A stretch of 27,653 nt of DNA from DAIRET01 sp036795455 (GTDB lineage Bacteria > Bacteroidota > Ignavibacteria > Ignavibacteriales > Ignavibacteriaceae): contig DAIRET010000016.1 of NCBI GenBank assembly GCA_036795455.1, forward strand, positions 1 through 27,653, read 5' to 3'. This document shows positions 8,394 through 17,454 of the stretch, piece by piece (position 1 is the stretch's first letter; the number at the start of each line of letters is the position of its first letter). Under the pieces are notes generated by a model that did no database searches, was not told the DNA's origin, and saw only the letters and a program-made list of their open reading frames with translations. A program made the translations under genes and the position numbers.

Positions 8394-10502
8394 TTAGTTC
8401 AACCCACGTTTTTTAAGAAGTGCTTCAACTTTCGGTTCTGCACCTCTGAATTTTTTGTAGAGAAGCATCGGGTCGTCAGTTCCGCCCTTTGAAAGAACAT
8501 TTTCTCTGAACAGTTTTGCTGTTTTCGTATCAAAAACATTTCCTGCTTCCTTAAATGCTTCAAAGGCATCCGAGTCAAGCACTTCTGCCCAGATGTAGCT
8601 GTAATATCCCGCAGAATACCCGCCGGAGAAAATGTGAGAGAAATATGTGCTTCTGTACCTTACTACAATTTCCGGAATCATGCCGATTTTGTTGAGGGAT
8701 TCTTCATCAAATTTGTTCACATCAGTTACAATATCTTCCTTTAAAGTATGCCAATCCATATCAAGAAAAGCAGCCGAAAGATATTCTACGGTTACGAATC
8801 CCATATTGAAATGCTCCGATTTCTCAATTTTTTCAATTAATTCGTCTGGCATTACTTCGCCGGTTTCGTAATGTTTAGCGTAAATTTTCAATACTTCGGG
8901 GTGGGTTGCCCAGTTTTCCATTATTTGCGAAGGGAGCTCTACAAAATCTCTCGGTACGGAAGTCCCGGATAGTGAAGGATATGTAACATTGGAAAGCAGT
9001 CCGTGTAATGCATGTCCGAATTCATGAAACAAAGTATTCACTTCATCAAGATTTAATAATGCGGGTTTATCCCCTGCCGGTTTAGAAAAATTACCGACAT
9101 TTGTAATTACAGGCGTAATCATTTCTCCGCCTAAATTAGACTGTGAACGGAAAGCACCCATCCACGCTCCGGCGCGCTTACTTTCACGAGGGAAATAGTC
9201 GGTGAACAAAATTCCTACATGGGAACCGTCGGCATTTTTAACTTCAAATACCTTTACTTCTTCCTGGTAAACTGGGATGTTTTTTAGTTCGACAAATTGC
9301 AAACCGAATAATTTGTTTGCAACCGTAAAAACTCCGTCAATTACATTTTCAAGTTTGAAATAGGGGCGCAGCATTTCCTCATCAAGATCAAACTTTGCTT
9401 TTTTCAATTTTTCTGCGTAGTACCACCAATCCCATGCTTCAAGCTTAAAATCGTTTCCTTCTTCTTCAATCATTTTTTGAAGTTCTTCAACTTCCTGCTT
9501 TGCCATTTTAAGTGCCGGTTCCCAAATCTGGTTCAAGAACTCATAAACTCTTTCGGAAGTCTTTGCCATGTTTTCTTCGAGTATAAAATCGGCATGGGTT
9601 TTATACCCAAGAAGATTAGCTTTTTTTATCCTTAAAGAAACAACTTTTGCTATTATTTCTTTATTGTCGTTGTCATTATTATTATCGCCGCGGTTAATAT
9701 AACCCTTAAAAAGTTTCTCGCGTATTTCTCTATTTTCCCCGTATTGAAGGTAAGGGATAAAACTTGGTTTATGTAATGTGAAAAGCCACTTCCCTTCATT
9801 TCCTTTTGCTTTCGCTGCTTCTGCGGCTGCTATTTCAACTGCTTCGGGCAAACCTTTTAAGTCTGCTTCGTTATCAATAAAGAGCTGAAATGCGTTAGTT
9901 TCTTTCAATACATTCTCGCTGAACTTGAGAGATAAAAGTGATAGCTCTTCATTAATCTTTCTTAACTGATCTTTTTCTGCATCGTTAAGATTTGCTCCGC
10001 GTCTCACGAAATTTTTATAATATTTTTCAAGTAGACGGTTTTGCTCTGAAGTTAGGTTCAACCCATCTTTTTCATTATAAAGGGTTTTAATTCGTTCAAA
10101 AAGTTTTTCATTTAGACTAATATCATCGCTATGCTTTGATAACAGTGGGGCAACGTCTTTTGAAATCTGCTGTATATCATTATTCGTGTGTGCGGAATAA
10201 AGAGTGTAAAATACGCGGCTTACTTTATCAAGTAATTCTCCGCTTTTCTCCATTGCATCAATAGTGTTTTCAAAAGTCGGGGCTGCGGGATTGTTAATAA
10301 TTACCTCAACTTCTGCTTTTTGCTGTTTCATCCCCTCTTCAAAAGCCGGGAAATAATGCTCGTTCTTAATTAAATCGAATGGCGGTGTTTGGAACGGTGT
10401 TTTGTATTCACTGAAAAACGGGTTGTTCATATTTCTATCTTCTCCCCCTTTTGAAAATAAAAAAAATGGAAGCACCGTCAGTATCAATAATGATTTCAAC
10501 AT
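8394..10502 (-). CDS. dcp: Exported M3-family zinc metallopeptidase, peptidyl-dipeptidase Dcp type
   Basis: A 702-residue member of peptidase family M3A. The zinc site is HEFGH at residues 493-497 with the third ligand Glu522 in the segment SGTSVPRDFVELPSQIMENW; the VPRDFVE form resembles Dcp rather than oligopeptidase A, which has a different sequence there. Dcp removes dipeptides from the C-termini of oligopeptides. The N-terminal half is the usual all-helical part and begins NPFFSEYKTPFQTPPFDLI. The first 17 residues (MLKSLLILTVLPFFLFS) form a signal peptide, so it probably acts in the periplasm, unlike cytoplasmic relatives. Start ATG follows AAGGAG at good spacing. It is transcribed alone: a possible promoter lies at 10566-10573 and a strong terminator follows. 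Confidence 0.93.
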   Translation of the reverse strand: MLKSLLILTVLPFFLFSKGGEDRNMNNPFFSEYKTPFQTPPFDLIKNEHYFPAFEEGMKQQKAEVEVIINNPAAPTFENTIDAMEKSGELLDKVSRVFYTLYSAHTNNDIQQISKDVAPLLSKHSDDISLNEKLFERIKTLYNEKDGLNLTSEQNRLLEKYYKNFVRRGANLNDAEKDQLRKINEELSLLSLKFSENVLKETNAFQLFIDNEADLKGLPEAVEIAAAEAAKAKGNEGKWLFTLHKPSFIPYLQYGENREIREKLFKGYINRGDNNNDNDNKEIIAKVVSLRIKKANLLGYKTHADFILEENMAKTSERVYEFLNQIWEPALKMAKQEVEELQKMIEEEGNDFKLEAWDWWYYAEKLKKAKFDLDEEMLRPYFKLENVIDGVFTVANKLFGLQFVELKNIPVYQEEVKVFEVKNADGSHVGILFTDYFPRESKRAGAWMGAFRSQSNLGGEMITPVITNVGNFSKPAGDKPALLNLDEVNTLFHEFGHALHGLLSNVTYPSLSGTSVPRDFVELPSQIMENWATHPEVLKIYAKHYETGEVMPDELIEKIEKSEHFNMGFVTVEYLSAAFLDMDWHTLKEDIVTDVNKFDEESLNKIGMIPEIVVRYRSTYFSHIFSGGYSAGYYSYIWAEVLDSDAFEAFKEAGNVFDTKTAKLFRENVLSKGGTDDPMLLYKKFRGAEPKVEALLKKRGLN

Positions 10503-10565
10503 GTTTACTCCTTTTAATTGTGAAAAAAGATGCTCGAATTGTTGTTCGGTTCGTTAATTTTTCTG

Positions 10566-10573
10566 CAAATATA
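10566..10573 (-). promoter_or_regulatory. Candidate -7 box of the M3 peptidase promoter
   Basis: TATATTTG on the minus strand matches the Bacteroidota -7 consensus TAnnTTTG and lies 64 nt before the peptidase start codon. No good TTTG is found at the expected -33 distance (the region reads CTTAG), so the call rests on the -7 box and its position only. Confidence 0.4.
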
Positions 10574-10637
10574 AAACATTAAGGGGGATTTTTCTAAGAA
10601 ATTACGCTTTGAACCTTGATTAAATTGAAAACATCAA

Positions 10638-12962
10638 TCAGTAATATTTTACATTGATTATCACGGTTGATTCCCTTCCTTTGTCATCAAGACATGCGAT
10701 TATGTTTTTCCCTTTTCCCGGTTTGAAAAATATCTTTTCGAAGGGGCTGCTTTTTTTATAGAACTTTTCATTTATATACCAGAAGTGAGTTTTAACTGTG
10801 CCATCTGAAGCCGCTTGAAGCATTAATTCCTGCCCGGAATTTTCTTCCAATAAATATTCGAAATTTTCGGACGGTGAAATTATATTCGGTCCGCCGCTTG
10901 TAAACCGTACCTGGCACAATGGATTATGCGTAGGAGGTTTTTCATAGTAATAGTTATTCTTATCATACCATAAAGAGAGTTCCGGTTCATATACGGTATA
11001 AACTTTCTTTTTATAACCTTCTTTCGGAAGACACTCTATGCAGTATGAAATGCTTTCATCATCGCTGACGAAAATTTCTTTATTAAGATTACATGTTTTG
11101 CTGTGCGAAACATTTCTTATGTAAAAATCTTTGGTTGTCTCTTTACAAAAGACCGAAGGGAGCAAACCGGTTTCGGCACAGACTTTTCTTTCGCCAAGAC
11201 TTTCAGGTTTTCGGAACCACGATTTATTTTCTTCTTTATCAATTGAATTAAAAAGATCGAGAAGCAGCGGGACAGCCATTTCGGCGCCGGATAAATATGG
11301 AGAGCCTTTGCCGTCAAAATTTCCCATCCAAACACCGATTGTATAACGGGGTGTAAATCCTATTGCCCACGCATCCCTTTTGCCATATGAAGTGCCGGTT
11401 TTCCATGCAACGCGGGGCATACTTGTAGCGCTTAAAATATCTTTAGGGAAATCGGGTCGCTCACTTCCGGATAAAATATCTGCAATCATATATGAAGACG
11501 AGGCAGAGAAAACCCGTATGTTTGTCTCCGGTTCATTAATTAAAAATCTCGTTTTGTATAACTTCCCCTCTTTTGCAAATGAAGAAAAGAAGTTTGTTAA
11601 TTGTTCAAGCCTAACGCCGCACCCGCCGAGAATAAGTGATAAACCGAGTTTGCTCTCTTGCTCTTCTATTTCATTGAAACCGCTTTTCTTCAGTAAAGAA
11701 ATGAAACGCTTTAATTCAACATCATTCAGCAATCTTACTGCCGGAACATTTAGCGAATTTAATAAAGCATAAGCGGCAGTTACACTCCCTTTAAATTCAG
11801 GTGTGAAGTTTTCAGGCTCGTAACCGCCGAAGTCCGAAGGAATATCAAGCAGTCTCATTTTTGGCGTAAGCATTCCGATATCGAATGCGAACGCATACAA
11901 TGCAGGTTTTAATGTTGAACCTGGAGAACGAACTGCGTTTACTCCATTTACCTGTCCGGAAGCCGTAGCATCGTAAAAATCACTTGAACCGCAATAAGCA
12001 GCAACAGAAGCGGTTTTATTATCAATGACAAAAACTGCTCCGTTGGACACACCTTTTATTTTTACACGATTCACATAGTTTAATAATAGCTGTTCCGCAA
12101 TTTTCTGTGTCTTTAAGTCAAGCGTTGTTCTTAGCTCTGTACGGCTATACTTTTTATTAACGAAATAACAGAAATGCGGGGCAATAAGAGGCATCTGATA
12201 CCTTGCCGGGGAAATTGGTTCATTTGCTGCATCGTTCAGTTCATGTTTGGTAAAGACTCCCGCAACCTTAAATTTTTCCAGCCATTTATTTCTTGCTTCA
12301 ATTGTCTTTTCGATTGAGCGGTCTATTCTCAACCGGTTGGGATCATTAGGAATAACAGCAAGTAAAATTGATTGGGACAAACTTAATTTTGCCGGCGGAC
12401 GGTTGAAATATATATAAGACGCCGATTTAACTCCCTCAATGTTGCCGCCGTAAGGAAGCATTGATAAATACATTTCAAGAATTTCGTCTTTCGAAAAAAA
12501 CACCTCAAGCTGGACGGCCCGCAGCATTTCAAGAAATTTATTAAGATATGTTCTTCTTGCCGGCTCAAGCATTCTCGCTGTTTGCATCGTTATTGTTGAT
12601 GCACCGGATACTATTTCCCCGCTTATCAAGTTTGTGAAGAAAGCTTTAACCAAAGAAACCGGGTTTACTCCCGGGTGCCAGTAAAACCATTTGTCTTCTT
12701 TTTGAATTATCGCTTCAATTAATTGCGGAGAAATTTCGTCAAGATGAACCGGCAGCCTCCATTTATCATCCACCGTTAGGAATGCTGTTAAAAGAGTGCC
12801 ATCCTTTGCAAGCACTACTTTTGAATTTTCCTTTTGTACTGGTAATGGAAACAAAATGTTCAACAATACCGAAGCAACAAAGAACAGCAGAAAAGCGGAT
12901 AACAATTTTCGCTTTTTAAGATGCTCTTTTACGACAGTAAAAACATTTTTAAGTTGAAACAT
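10638..12962 (-). CDS. pbpC: Penicillin-binding protein 1C (transglycosylase/transpeptidase)
   Basis: A bifunctional class A PBP of about 774 residues. After one membrane anchor (about 20-40) comes a GT51 transglycosylase domain with catalytic Glu in EDKWFYWHPG (residue 89), GASTITMQTARML and the YLSMLPYGGNIEG segment. The transpeptidase domain has the SxxK motif in SPGSTLKP (Ser349), SLN at 403-405 and KTGTSYGKRDAW (from 521). The C-terminal 85 residues match the BiPBP_C domain that distinguishes PBP1C from PBP1A/1B. The enzyme polymerises and crosslinks peptidoglycan in the periplasm. I prefer ATG 12962 to the in-frame TTG one codon earlier; the gene overlaps the HAD gene by 14 nt and is the last of its operon. 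In many bacteria pbpC sits beside a bacterial alpha-2-macroglobulin gene; none is seen here. Confidence 0.94.
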   Translation of the reverse strand: MFQLKNVFTVVKEHLKKRKLLSAFLLFFVASVLLNILFPLPVQKENSKVVLAKDGTLLTAFLTVDDKWRLPVHLDEISPQLIEAIIQKEDKWFYWHPGVNPVSLVKAFFTNLISGEIVSGASTITMQTARMLEPARRTYLNKFLEMLRAVQLEVFFSKDEILEMYLSMLPYGGNIEGVKSASYIYFNRPPAKLSLSQSILLAVIPNDPNRLRIDRSIEKTIEARNKWLEKFKVAGVFTKHELNDAANEPISPARYQMPLIAPHFCYFVNKKYSRTELRTTLDLKTQKIAEQLLLNYVNRVKIKGVSNGAVFVIDNKTASVAAYCGSSDFYDATASGQVNGVNAVRSPGSTLKPALYAFAFDIGMLTPKMRLLDIPSDFGGYEPENFTPEFKGSVTAAYALLNSLNVPAVRLLNDVELKRFISLLKKSGFNEIEEQESKLGLSLILGGCGVRLEQLTNFFSSFAKEGKLYKTRFLINEPETNIRVFSASSSYMIADILSGSERPDFPKDILSATSMPRVAWKTGTSYGKRDAWAIGFTPRYTIGVWMGNFDGKGSPYLSGAEMAVPLLLDLFNSIDKEENKSWFRKPESLGERKVCAETGLLPSVFCKETTKDFYIRNVSHSKTCNLNKEIFVSDDESISYCIECLPKEGYKKKVYTVYEPELSLWYDKNNYYYEKPPTHNPLCQVRFTSGGPNIISPSENFEYLLEENSGQELMLQAASDGTVKTHFWYINEKFYKKSSPFEKIFFKPGKGKNIIACLDDKGRESTVIINVKYY

Positions 12963-13776
12963 CAAAAAGGTTGTTGATCGAGTTAAGAATATAAGCGGGT
13001 TTTATACTCCCGTTTGGAAAATTCTTTATGCCGGTGTTTACGAGCGCAGTATCAATCCCGAATGCACTCCCCATTGCAATATCGGTTTCGATTCTGTCTC
13101 CCGTTATTAAAATATCCTCTTTACTTAATTGAATTCTGTTTAATACTTCTTTGATCATAAATTCAGAAGGCTTTCCGAAATGAAGTTCCAGTTTTCGGTG
13201 AGTTCTTTTTTCAAGTGCGGAAATTGTTGAACCAGCATCAAGTATTTCCCCGCTATCAACCGGACAGGTATCGTCAATATTTGCAGCAAAAAATTTAGCA
13301 CCGTTTTCAAGACTGCGGGCTGCGATTTCAAGTTTCTGATAGTTTAATGTTCTGTCAAGGGTTACAATTACAACTTCAACTTCGTTGTAACTCTGTGTGT
13401 AAACAAACCCGTTACTTTGCAATTCTTCAATAAATTTATCTTCTCCGATAGCGTAAAACTTCGCTGCGGGATAGTTATTAGATAGATAATTGATTATCAC
13501 AGTAGAGGCTGTTATCAGCTCTCCCGGATAGATTTCAACCCCGTTTGAAACTAAAAACCTCAAATAATCACCGGGCGAATCGGTTGTTTTGTTTGAAACA
13601 AAAATTACTTTTTTGTCCAGTGCACGGATTTTATTGATTGTCTTGTCCGCCCCGGGAATTAGTTTTTCGCCGCGGTAAATTGTACCGTCAAGATCGAAAA
13701 CAAAACCTTTATATTTTTCAACAAGGGTTTTCTTTGTTGACCGGCTCGTTTCTATTTGATTTGATTCTTTTCTCAT
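12949..13776 (-). CDS. HAD-superfamily subclass IIA phosphatase (NagD/phosphoglycolate phosphatase-like)
   Basis: A 275-residue cytoplasmic hydrolase with all four HAD motifs: FDLDGTIYRG (nucleophile Asp28, acid Asp30), VSNKTT (60-65), the Lys of FGKPS (202) and GDRIETDIAMG (226-236). The cap between motifs II and III and the FAANIDD region place it in subclass IIA with NagD, 4-nitrophenyl phosphatases and phosphoglycolate phosphatases. These enzymes dephosphorylate small sugar phosphates or nucleotides; the true substrate cannot be told from sequence. The first 20 residues (MRKESNQIETSRSTKKTLVE) are an unusual charged extension and have no clear Shine-Dalgarno, so the real start could differ. 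It lies 35 nt after the amylase gene and overlaps pbpC by 14 nt, suggesting shared transcription. Confidence 0.9.
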   Translation of the reverse strand: MRKESNQIETSRSTKKTLVEKYKGFVFDLDGTIYRGEKLIPGADKTINKIRALDKKVIFVSNKTTDSPGDYLRFLVSNGVEIYPGELITASTVIINYLSNNYPAAKFYAIGEDKFIEELQSNGFVYTQSYNEVEVVIVTLDRTLNYQKLEIAARSLENGAKFFAANIDDTCPVDSGEILDAGSTISALEKRTHRKLELHFGKPSEFMIKEVLNRIQLSKEDILITGDRIETDIAMGSAFGIDTALVNTGIKNFPNGSIKPAYILNSINNLFDVST

Positions 13777-13811
13777 ATTAACTGGATATTCTTTTTACAA
13801 CCGGCTTTCGT

Positions 13812-15623
13812 TTAATAAAATATTCTGAACGATTCAGCCGGAAGTTGTATTTCAAATTTCGATTTTGTTTTTTTAATTACTTCGCCGGTTAATGCGTCTT
13901 TCAACTCTTTCTTTTGGGATTTAAAATCGATGCTATGTTCTTTCTTGTCAATGTTGAATAAAACGATGTACTCTTCCGATTCATGTTTTCGATTAAAGGC
14001 AAAGGTTTTGTTTTCATCGCTTTGATGGATAAACTTTACATCTCCGTAAAGCAAAGCATCGCTCTTATTCTTTACGGCAATTAACTTTTTATAAAACTCA
14101 AAAAGTTCGTCGTTCTGTTCAACGGAATAAATTCCGCGTCCTTTCTTGAACCCGGATGTTTCATCAATTACTTCGTCATCATACTTTAAGTCGCTCCATA
14201 TCATTGGCTTTCTGCAGTGCGGATCATCTGCACCCCACATCCCTATTTCGTCTCCGTAATAAATCATCGGTGCACCGCGGTAAGTCATTTGAAACGCCGC
14301 AATCAACTTTTGAAAGTCATATACCTCTTTCCCCGGTTTGCCGGGATTGTAGCTTGTGTTTCTTTCGTCCGAGTCCGAATCATATTTTCTATCCGGGTTA
14401 AGAATCATTGACGACAGCCTTTCGGTATCGTGAGAAGTCAATAGATTTTGAAGCAAATGAAGATTTCTTTCGGGATACGATTTATCGATCTCTTTCAACA
14501 ATGCGATAAACTCTGATGTTTTTATTTTCTCTTTTTGTGCAATAAAAAATTTGTTGACTGCGAAAGCAAAGTTGTAATTCATCAACGCATCAAACACCCC
14601 GTCTTCCGAAATGAAGTCGGAAGAGATTTCCCAGAGTTCGCCGATAATTAATGCGCATGGATTAATACTTTTTACATGTTTATTCCAATCACGCCAAAAG
14701 CCGAGAGGAACATCGCGTGCAACATCCAGCCGCCAGCCGTCGATTCCGTCAGAAAAGTCGCCGTCTCCGTTAGGGTCAAGCCATCTTACCGTTGCATCAA
14801 AGATATACTTTTTTACCCCCGGATGAAGATCGTTTTCTGTTCTGTTGAACTCCGGGAGCGATTTGTGTCCCCACCATCCTTTATAATCGAATTCATTTTC
14901 AGGTGTTGCCGGGTCGTCCCATTTTTCTATAAAAAACCAATCGGAGTATTTCGAGTCTTTCCCGTTTTTAACAATGTCCTTAAATGCCCAGAACTGTTCG
15001 CCGGTATGATTAAACACGCCGTCGATAATTATGTACATATTTCTTTTGTGTACTTCACCGATTAGTTTCAGAAACAGTTTGTCGGCTGAAGTCCAAACCC
15101 AGGCGTTCGGGTCATCGGGAGTTTCAGTATCAATCAACTTTCTATCTCCTTCCGGGTCGGGACCGAAGTGAATATCAATATGGTGAAATGTGCTGCCGTC
15201 GTACTTGTGCATTGAAACAGCATCAAAGATCGGGTTAATGTAAATTCCGTTTATTCCGAGTTGCTTCAAATAATCAAGTTTATCAATTATTCCTTGAATA
15301 TCGCCGCCGTATCGCCTGGATGTAAAATATCTGCGTACCGGTCCGCCGAGTTTTTCTTCCCACTCCGATTTAGCAAACCAGTTTGAAGTCCAGGGAGTAA
15401 TGTTCCATCCTTCCGGGATTTCTTTCTGGTTTATAAAAACTTTTCCCGGGTCGGGGTCATTTGTGTAATCGCTGTTGGCAAATCTTTCAGGGAATATTTG
15501 ATACCAGACAATTCCCTTTGCCCAACGGGGAAATTTTTTGTCCTGTGAGAAGCTATTTTCATTCATAAGCACTGAGGCAGCAAAGATTGATAGAATAAAG
15601 AATAAAAAGTTTTTTGCTTTCAA
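13812..15623 (-). CDS. Secreted GH13 alpha-amylase/neopullulanase-type glycosidase
   Basis: A 603-residue exported glycosidase with a signal peptide (cleavage probably after about residue 27, FSQ). The (beta/alpha)8 barrel shows all GH13 regions: DGVFNHTG (201-208), DGWRLDVARD with nucleophile Asp300, IIGELWE with acid/base Glu329, and LTSHDTERL with Asp399. The start of the barrel, WYQIFPERFANSD, and YGGDIQGIIDKLDYLKQLG resemble cyclomaltodextrinases/neopullulanases, but the CBM34-type N-terminal domain of those enzymes is absent; a short beta domain ends the protein. It should hydrolyse alpha-1,4-glucans or maltodextrins outside the cytoplasm. The start is TTG at 15623, preceded by GGGAGG at 5 nt; an ATG at 15628 is out of frame and meets a stop two codons later. 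It follows the RfbD-like gene by 18 nt and is likely in the same operon. Confidence 0.93.
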   Translation of the reverse strand: MKAKNFLFFILSIFAASVLMNENSFSQDKKFPRWAKGIVWYQIFPERFANSDYTNDPDPGKVFINQKEIPEGWNITPWTSNWFAKSEWEEKLGGPVRRYFTSRRYGGDIQGIIDKLDYLKQLGINGIYINPIFDAVSMHKYDGSTFHHIDIHFGPDPEGDRKLIDTETPDDPNAWVWTSADKLFLKLIGEVHKRNMYIIIDGVFNHTGEQFWAFKDIVKNGKDSKYSDWFFIEKWDDPATPENEFDYKGWWGHKSLPEFNRTENDLHPGVKKYIFDATVRWLDPNGDGDFSDGIDGWRLDVARDVPLGFWRDWNKHVKSINPCALIIGELWEISSDFISEDGVFDALMNYNFAFAVNKFFIAQKEKIKTSEFIALLKEIDKSYPERNLHLLQNLLTSHDTERLSSMILNPDRKYDSDSDERNTSYNPGKPGKEVYDFQKLIAAFQMTYRGAPMIYYGDEIGMWGADDPHCRKPMIWSDLKYDDEVIDETSGFKKGRGIYSVEQNDELFEFYKKLIAVKNKSDALLYGDVKFIHQSDENKTFAFNRKHESEEYIVLFNIDKKEHSIDFKSQKKELKDALTGEVIKKTKSKFEIQLPAESFRIFY

Positions 15624-15641
15624 AACATCCTCCCGTAGAAG

Positions 15642-16555
15642 TTATAATTTAAGTTCTTGTTTCATCAAGTTAAACGAGTCTTCCATGCTGACAGGTTTAA
15701 AGCCGAGTTGCGTTTCCGCCTTAATCGTCAACAGTCCCGATTTAAGCGGTCGCGGTGCAGGTTGATTCAACTCTTCGGTTATGATAGGATTAATAAGAGA
15801 TTTATCTAGACGGAAGAAATCAGCAATACGGAGAGTGAAATCGTAGCGTGACAGGAATTCTCTTCCCCCGATATTGAAAATCCCCGTCTTTTTAAAATCG
15901 ATTATTTTATTGATTGCCTGCACAATATCATCAATAAATGTCGGGTTGTTAATTTGGTCCGTAACGATGTTGATTTTATTCCCCTGCCGTAATGATGAAA
16001 CCACCCATCTAACATAATCGGGTCTGCTGAACGGAGCAACACCGTACAGCACGTTGATTCTAAAAATAGTGTGTATTGCCCCGGATATGTTTAATGCGTT
16101 TTCGCTTGCAAGTTTAGTCCGCCCGTAGTAGCTGACCGGGTTCGGCTTATCTTTCTCGGAATACGGACCGTTCTTTCCGTCGAACACGTAATCGGTTGAG
16201 AAGTGAATAACGTGCGAATCCAATACCCTTGCAGCTTCGGAAATATATTCTACTCCCTTACATTGACTTTCCACGAAGTTTCTCTCTCGATTTCGCAACG
16301 GTCAACCGCGGTGAATGCCGCAGCGTTGATTATAAAGTCGGGATAAAAGTCGAGAGCAACTTTTTTTACTTCTTCTCTTTTGGTCAAGTCGACTTTTTTA
16401 TAATGAAGTTCCGGGTTTACTGATTGCTCTTCTACCGAAGCCCCGAGCAGTTCAAAATTATCTTTAGAAAGATAGAATTGTGCCGTTCGCTGCCCCAGCA
16501 TCCCGTTCGAGCCGAAAATCAAAATTCTTTTTTTAAGTATATCGTGAGAAAACAT
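15642..16555 (-). pseudogene. rfbD: RfbD-like dTDP-4-dehydrorhamnose reductase, interrupted by a -1 frameshift
   Basis: Two overlapping frames together encode one reductase of about 304 residues, the normal family length. The first (ATG 16555 to TAG 16250, 101 aa) carries the Rossmann motif IFGSNGMLGQ and INAAAFTAVDRCE; the second (ending at 15642) continues with FSTDYVFDG, the catalytic YYGRTK and the C-terminal substrate region. Family alignment expects ...KVNVKGVEYISEAA; the sequence gives KVNVRE-stop in the first frame and KGVEYISEAA in the second, so one A seems missing in GTAAGGG near 16258-16262. No slippery site is obvious. The product would reduce dTDP-4-keto-rhamnose to dTDP-L-rhamnose, or act on a related sugar nucleotide. 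No rfbA, rfbB or rfbC lies nearby. The start overlaps the kinase gene by 23 nt. It may be a true recent mutation or a sequencing error. Confidence 0.85.
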
Positions 16556-17423
16556 CTTCTTTTAAGTTCTTAATCTGATTAATGTTTTGATAAGAGGCTA
16601 TGCAGCCACCGGCAATATTTGCCAGATTTAATGCTTTTATCTTATCACCAAATTTAATATAAGAATAGAAAAATACAGCGCCAAAAACATCACCGCACCC
16701 GATACGGTTTTCTGTTTTAATATTAATCGGCGGAACATCAAAAACCGAAATACCGGTTTCTTCGCTGGAAATCAATGTGGTTCCTTTATCCCCTTTTGTA
16801 TTGATGAATATTTTAATGCCGTGCGAAAACAATTCTTTTGCAATTAACAATTCATCCTTGTATTTGCTTAAAGTTAAAATTTCATTTTCGTTAGCCTGCA
16901 ATATATCAACAGACGATAACCATTTATCAACATCGGGAATTGAACGAAAAATTCTTACATAATTCGGCTCCAGTCCGCGTGAAAGGGAGTGAATGTCGAT
17001 ATAAATTTTACCGGAATAGTGTTTCCTTATATTTATGATGTCTTCCGCAGAAATATCGAAGCCAGTAACGATATTAATAAATATACCATCGAATTCATTC
17101 AAGCAGGAAAAATCAATCTCTAATTTATCTGTAATGTTTTCGTAATGCTCATGCCTCTCCTTGTTGTCGAATACATTCAGATGAACTTTGGGAATAGTCG
17201 GCACTTTATAAAGATACTTTTTATTTATCCCGTCGTATACATCTCTAAACAGATAATAATTTTCATCCTCAATCGAAGACGCAAGAAAAATCTCATCTTC
17301 ATCCGATTTAAAATAATGCATCCCGGCAGCAGCATAGTAGATTCCGCCCGGTTTTACTTGCTGGTTTCTTCCTCTATAGAAGATGTGATCCTCAACCGTA
17401 TGTCCGATAATCAAAAACTTCAT
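16533..17423 (-). CDS. PfkB-family carbohydrate/nucleoside kinase
   Basis: A 296-residue ribokinase-fold (PfkB) kinase. Visible signatures are the N-terminal KPGGIYYAAAG glycine pair (24-34), QANENE (176-181), NTKGDKGT (208-215) and the catalytic loop IGCGDVFGAVFF, where Asp245 is the base; the usual GAGD is GCGD here. The enzyme would phosphorylate a sugar or similar alcohol with ATP in the cytoplasm; the substrate is not predictable, and ribose, fructose or adenosine specificity cannot be separated by eye. It is the first gene of the operon leading through the RfbD-like, amylase, HAD and pbpC genes, whose start region it overlaps by 23 nt. No strong Shine-Dalgarno precedes ATG 17423. The MITE-like element ends about 30 nt upstream and might influence its expression. 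Confidence 0.88.
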   Translation of the reverse strand: MKFLIIGHTVEDHIFYRGRNQQVKPGGIYYAAAGMHYFKSDEDEIFLASSIEDENYYLFRDVYDGINKKYLYKVPTIPKVHLNVFDNKERHEHYENITDKLEIDFSCLNEFDGIFINIVTGFDISAEDIINIRKHYSGKIYIDIHSLSRGLEPNYVRIFRSIPDVDKWLSSVDILQANENEILTLSKYKDELLIAKELFSHGIKIFINTKGDKGTTLISSEETGISVFDVPPINIKTENRIGCGDVFGAVFFYSYIKFGDKIKALNLANIAGGCIASYQNINQIKNLKEDVFSRYT

Positions 17424-17454
17424 AAATGGTTTGTTGTTTTAATAGGGCTAAAAC

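Noticed and set aside
10637..10640. Clear terminator after pbpC
   Set aside because: Only a 5-bp stem (TGATT/AATCA) can be drawn downstream of the stop, which is too weak to claim.
16258..16262. Programmed frameshift with a slippery heptamer in the RfbD-like gene
   Set aside because: The sequence around the shift lacks an A/U-rich slip heptamer; a missing A is simpler.
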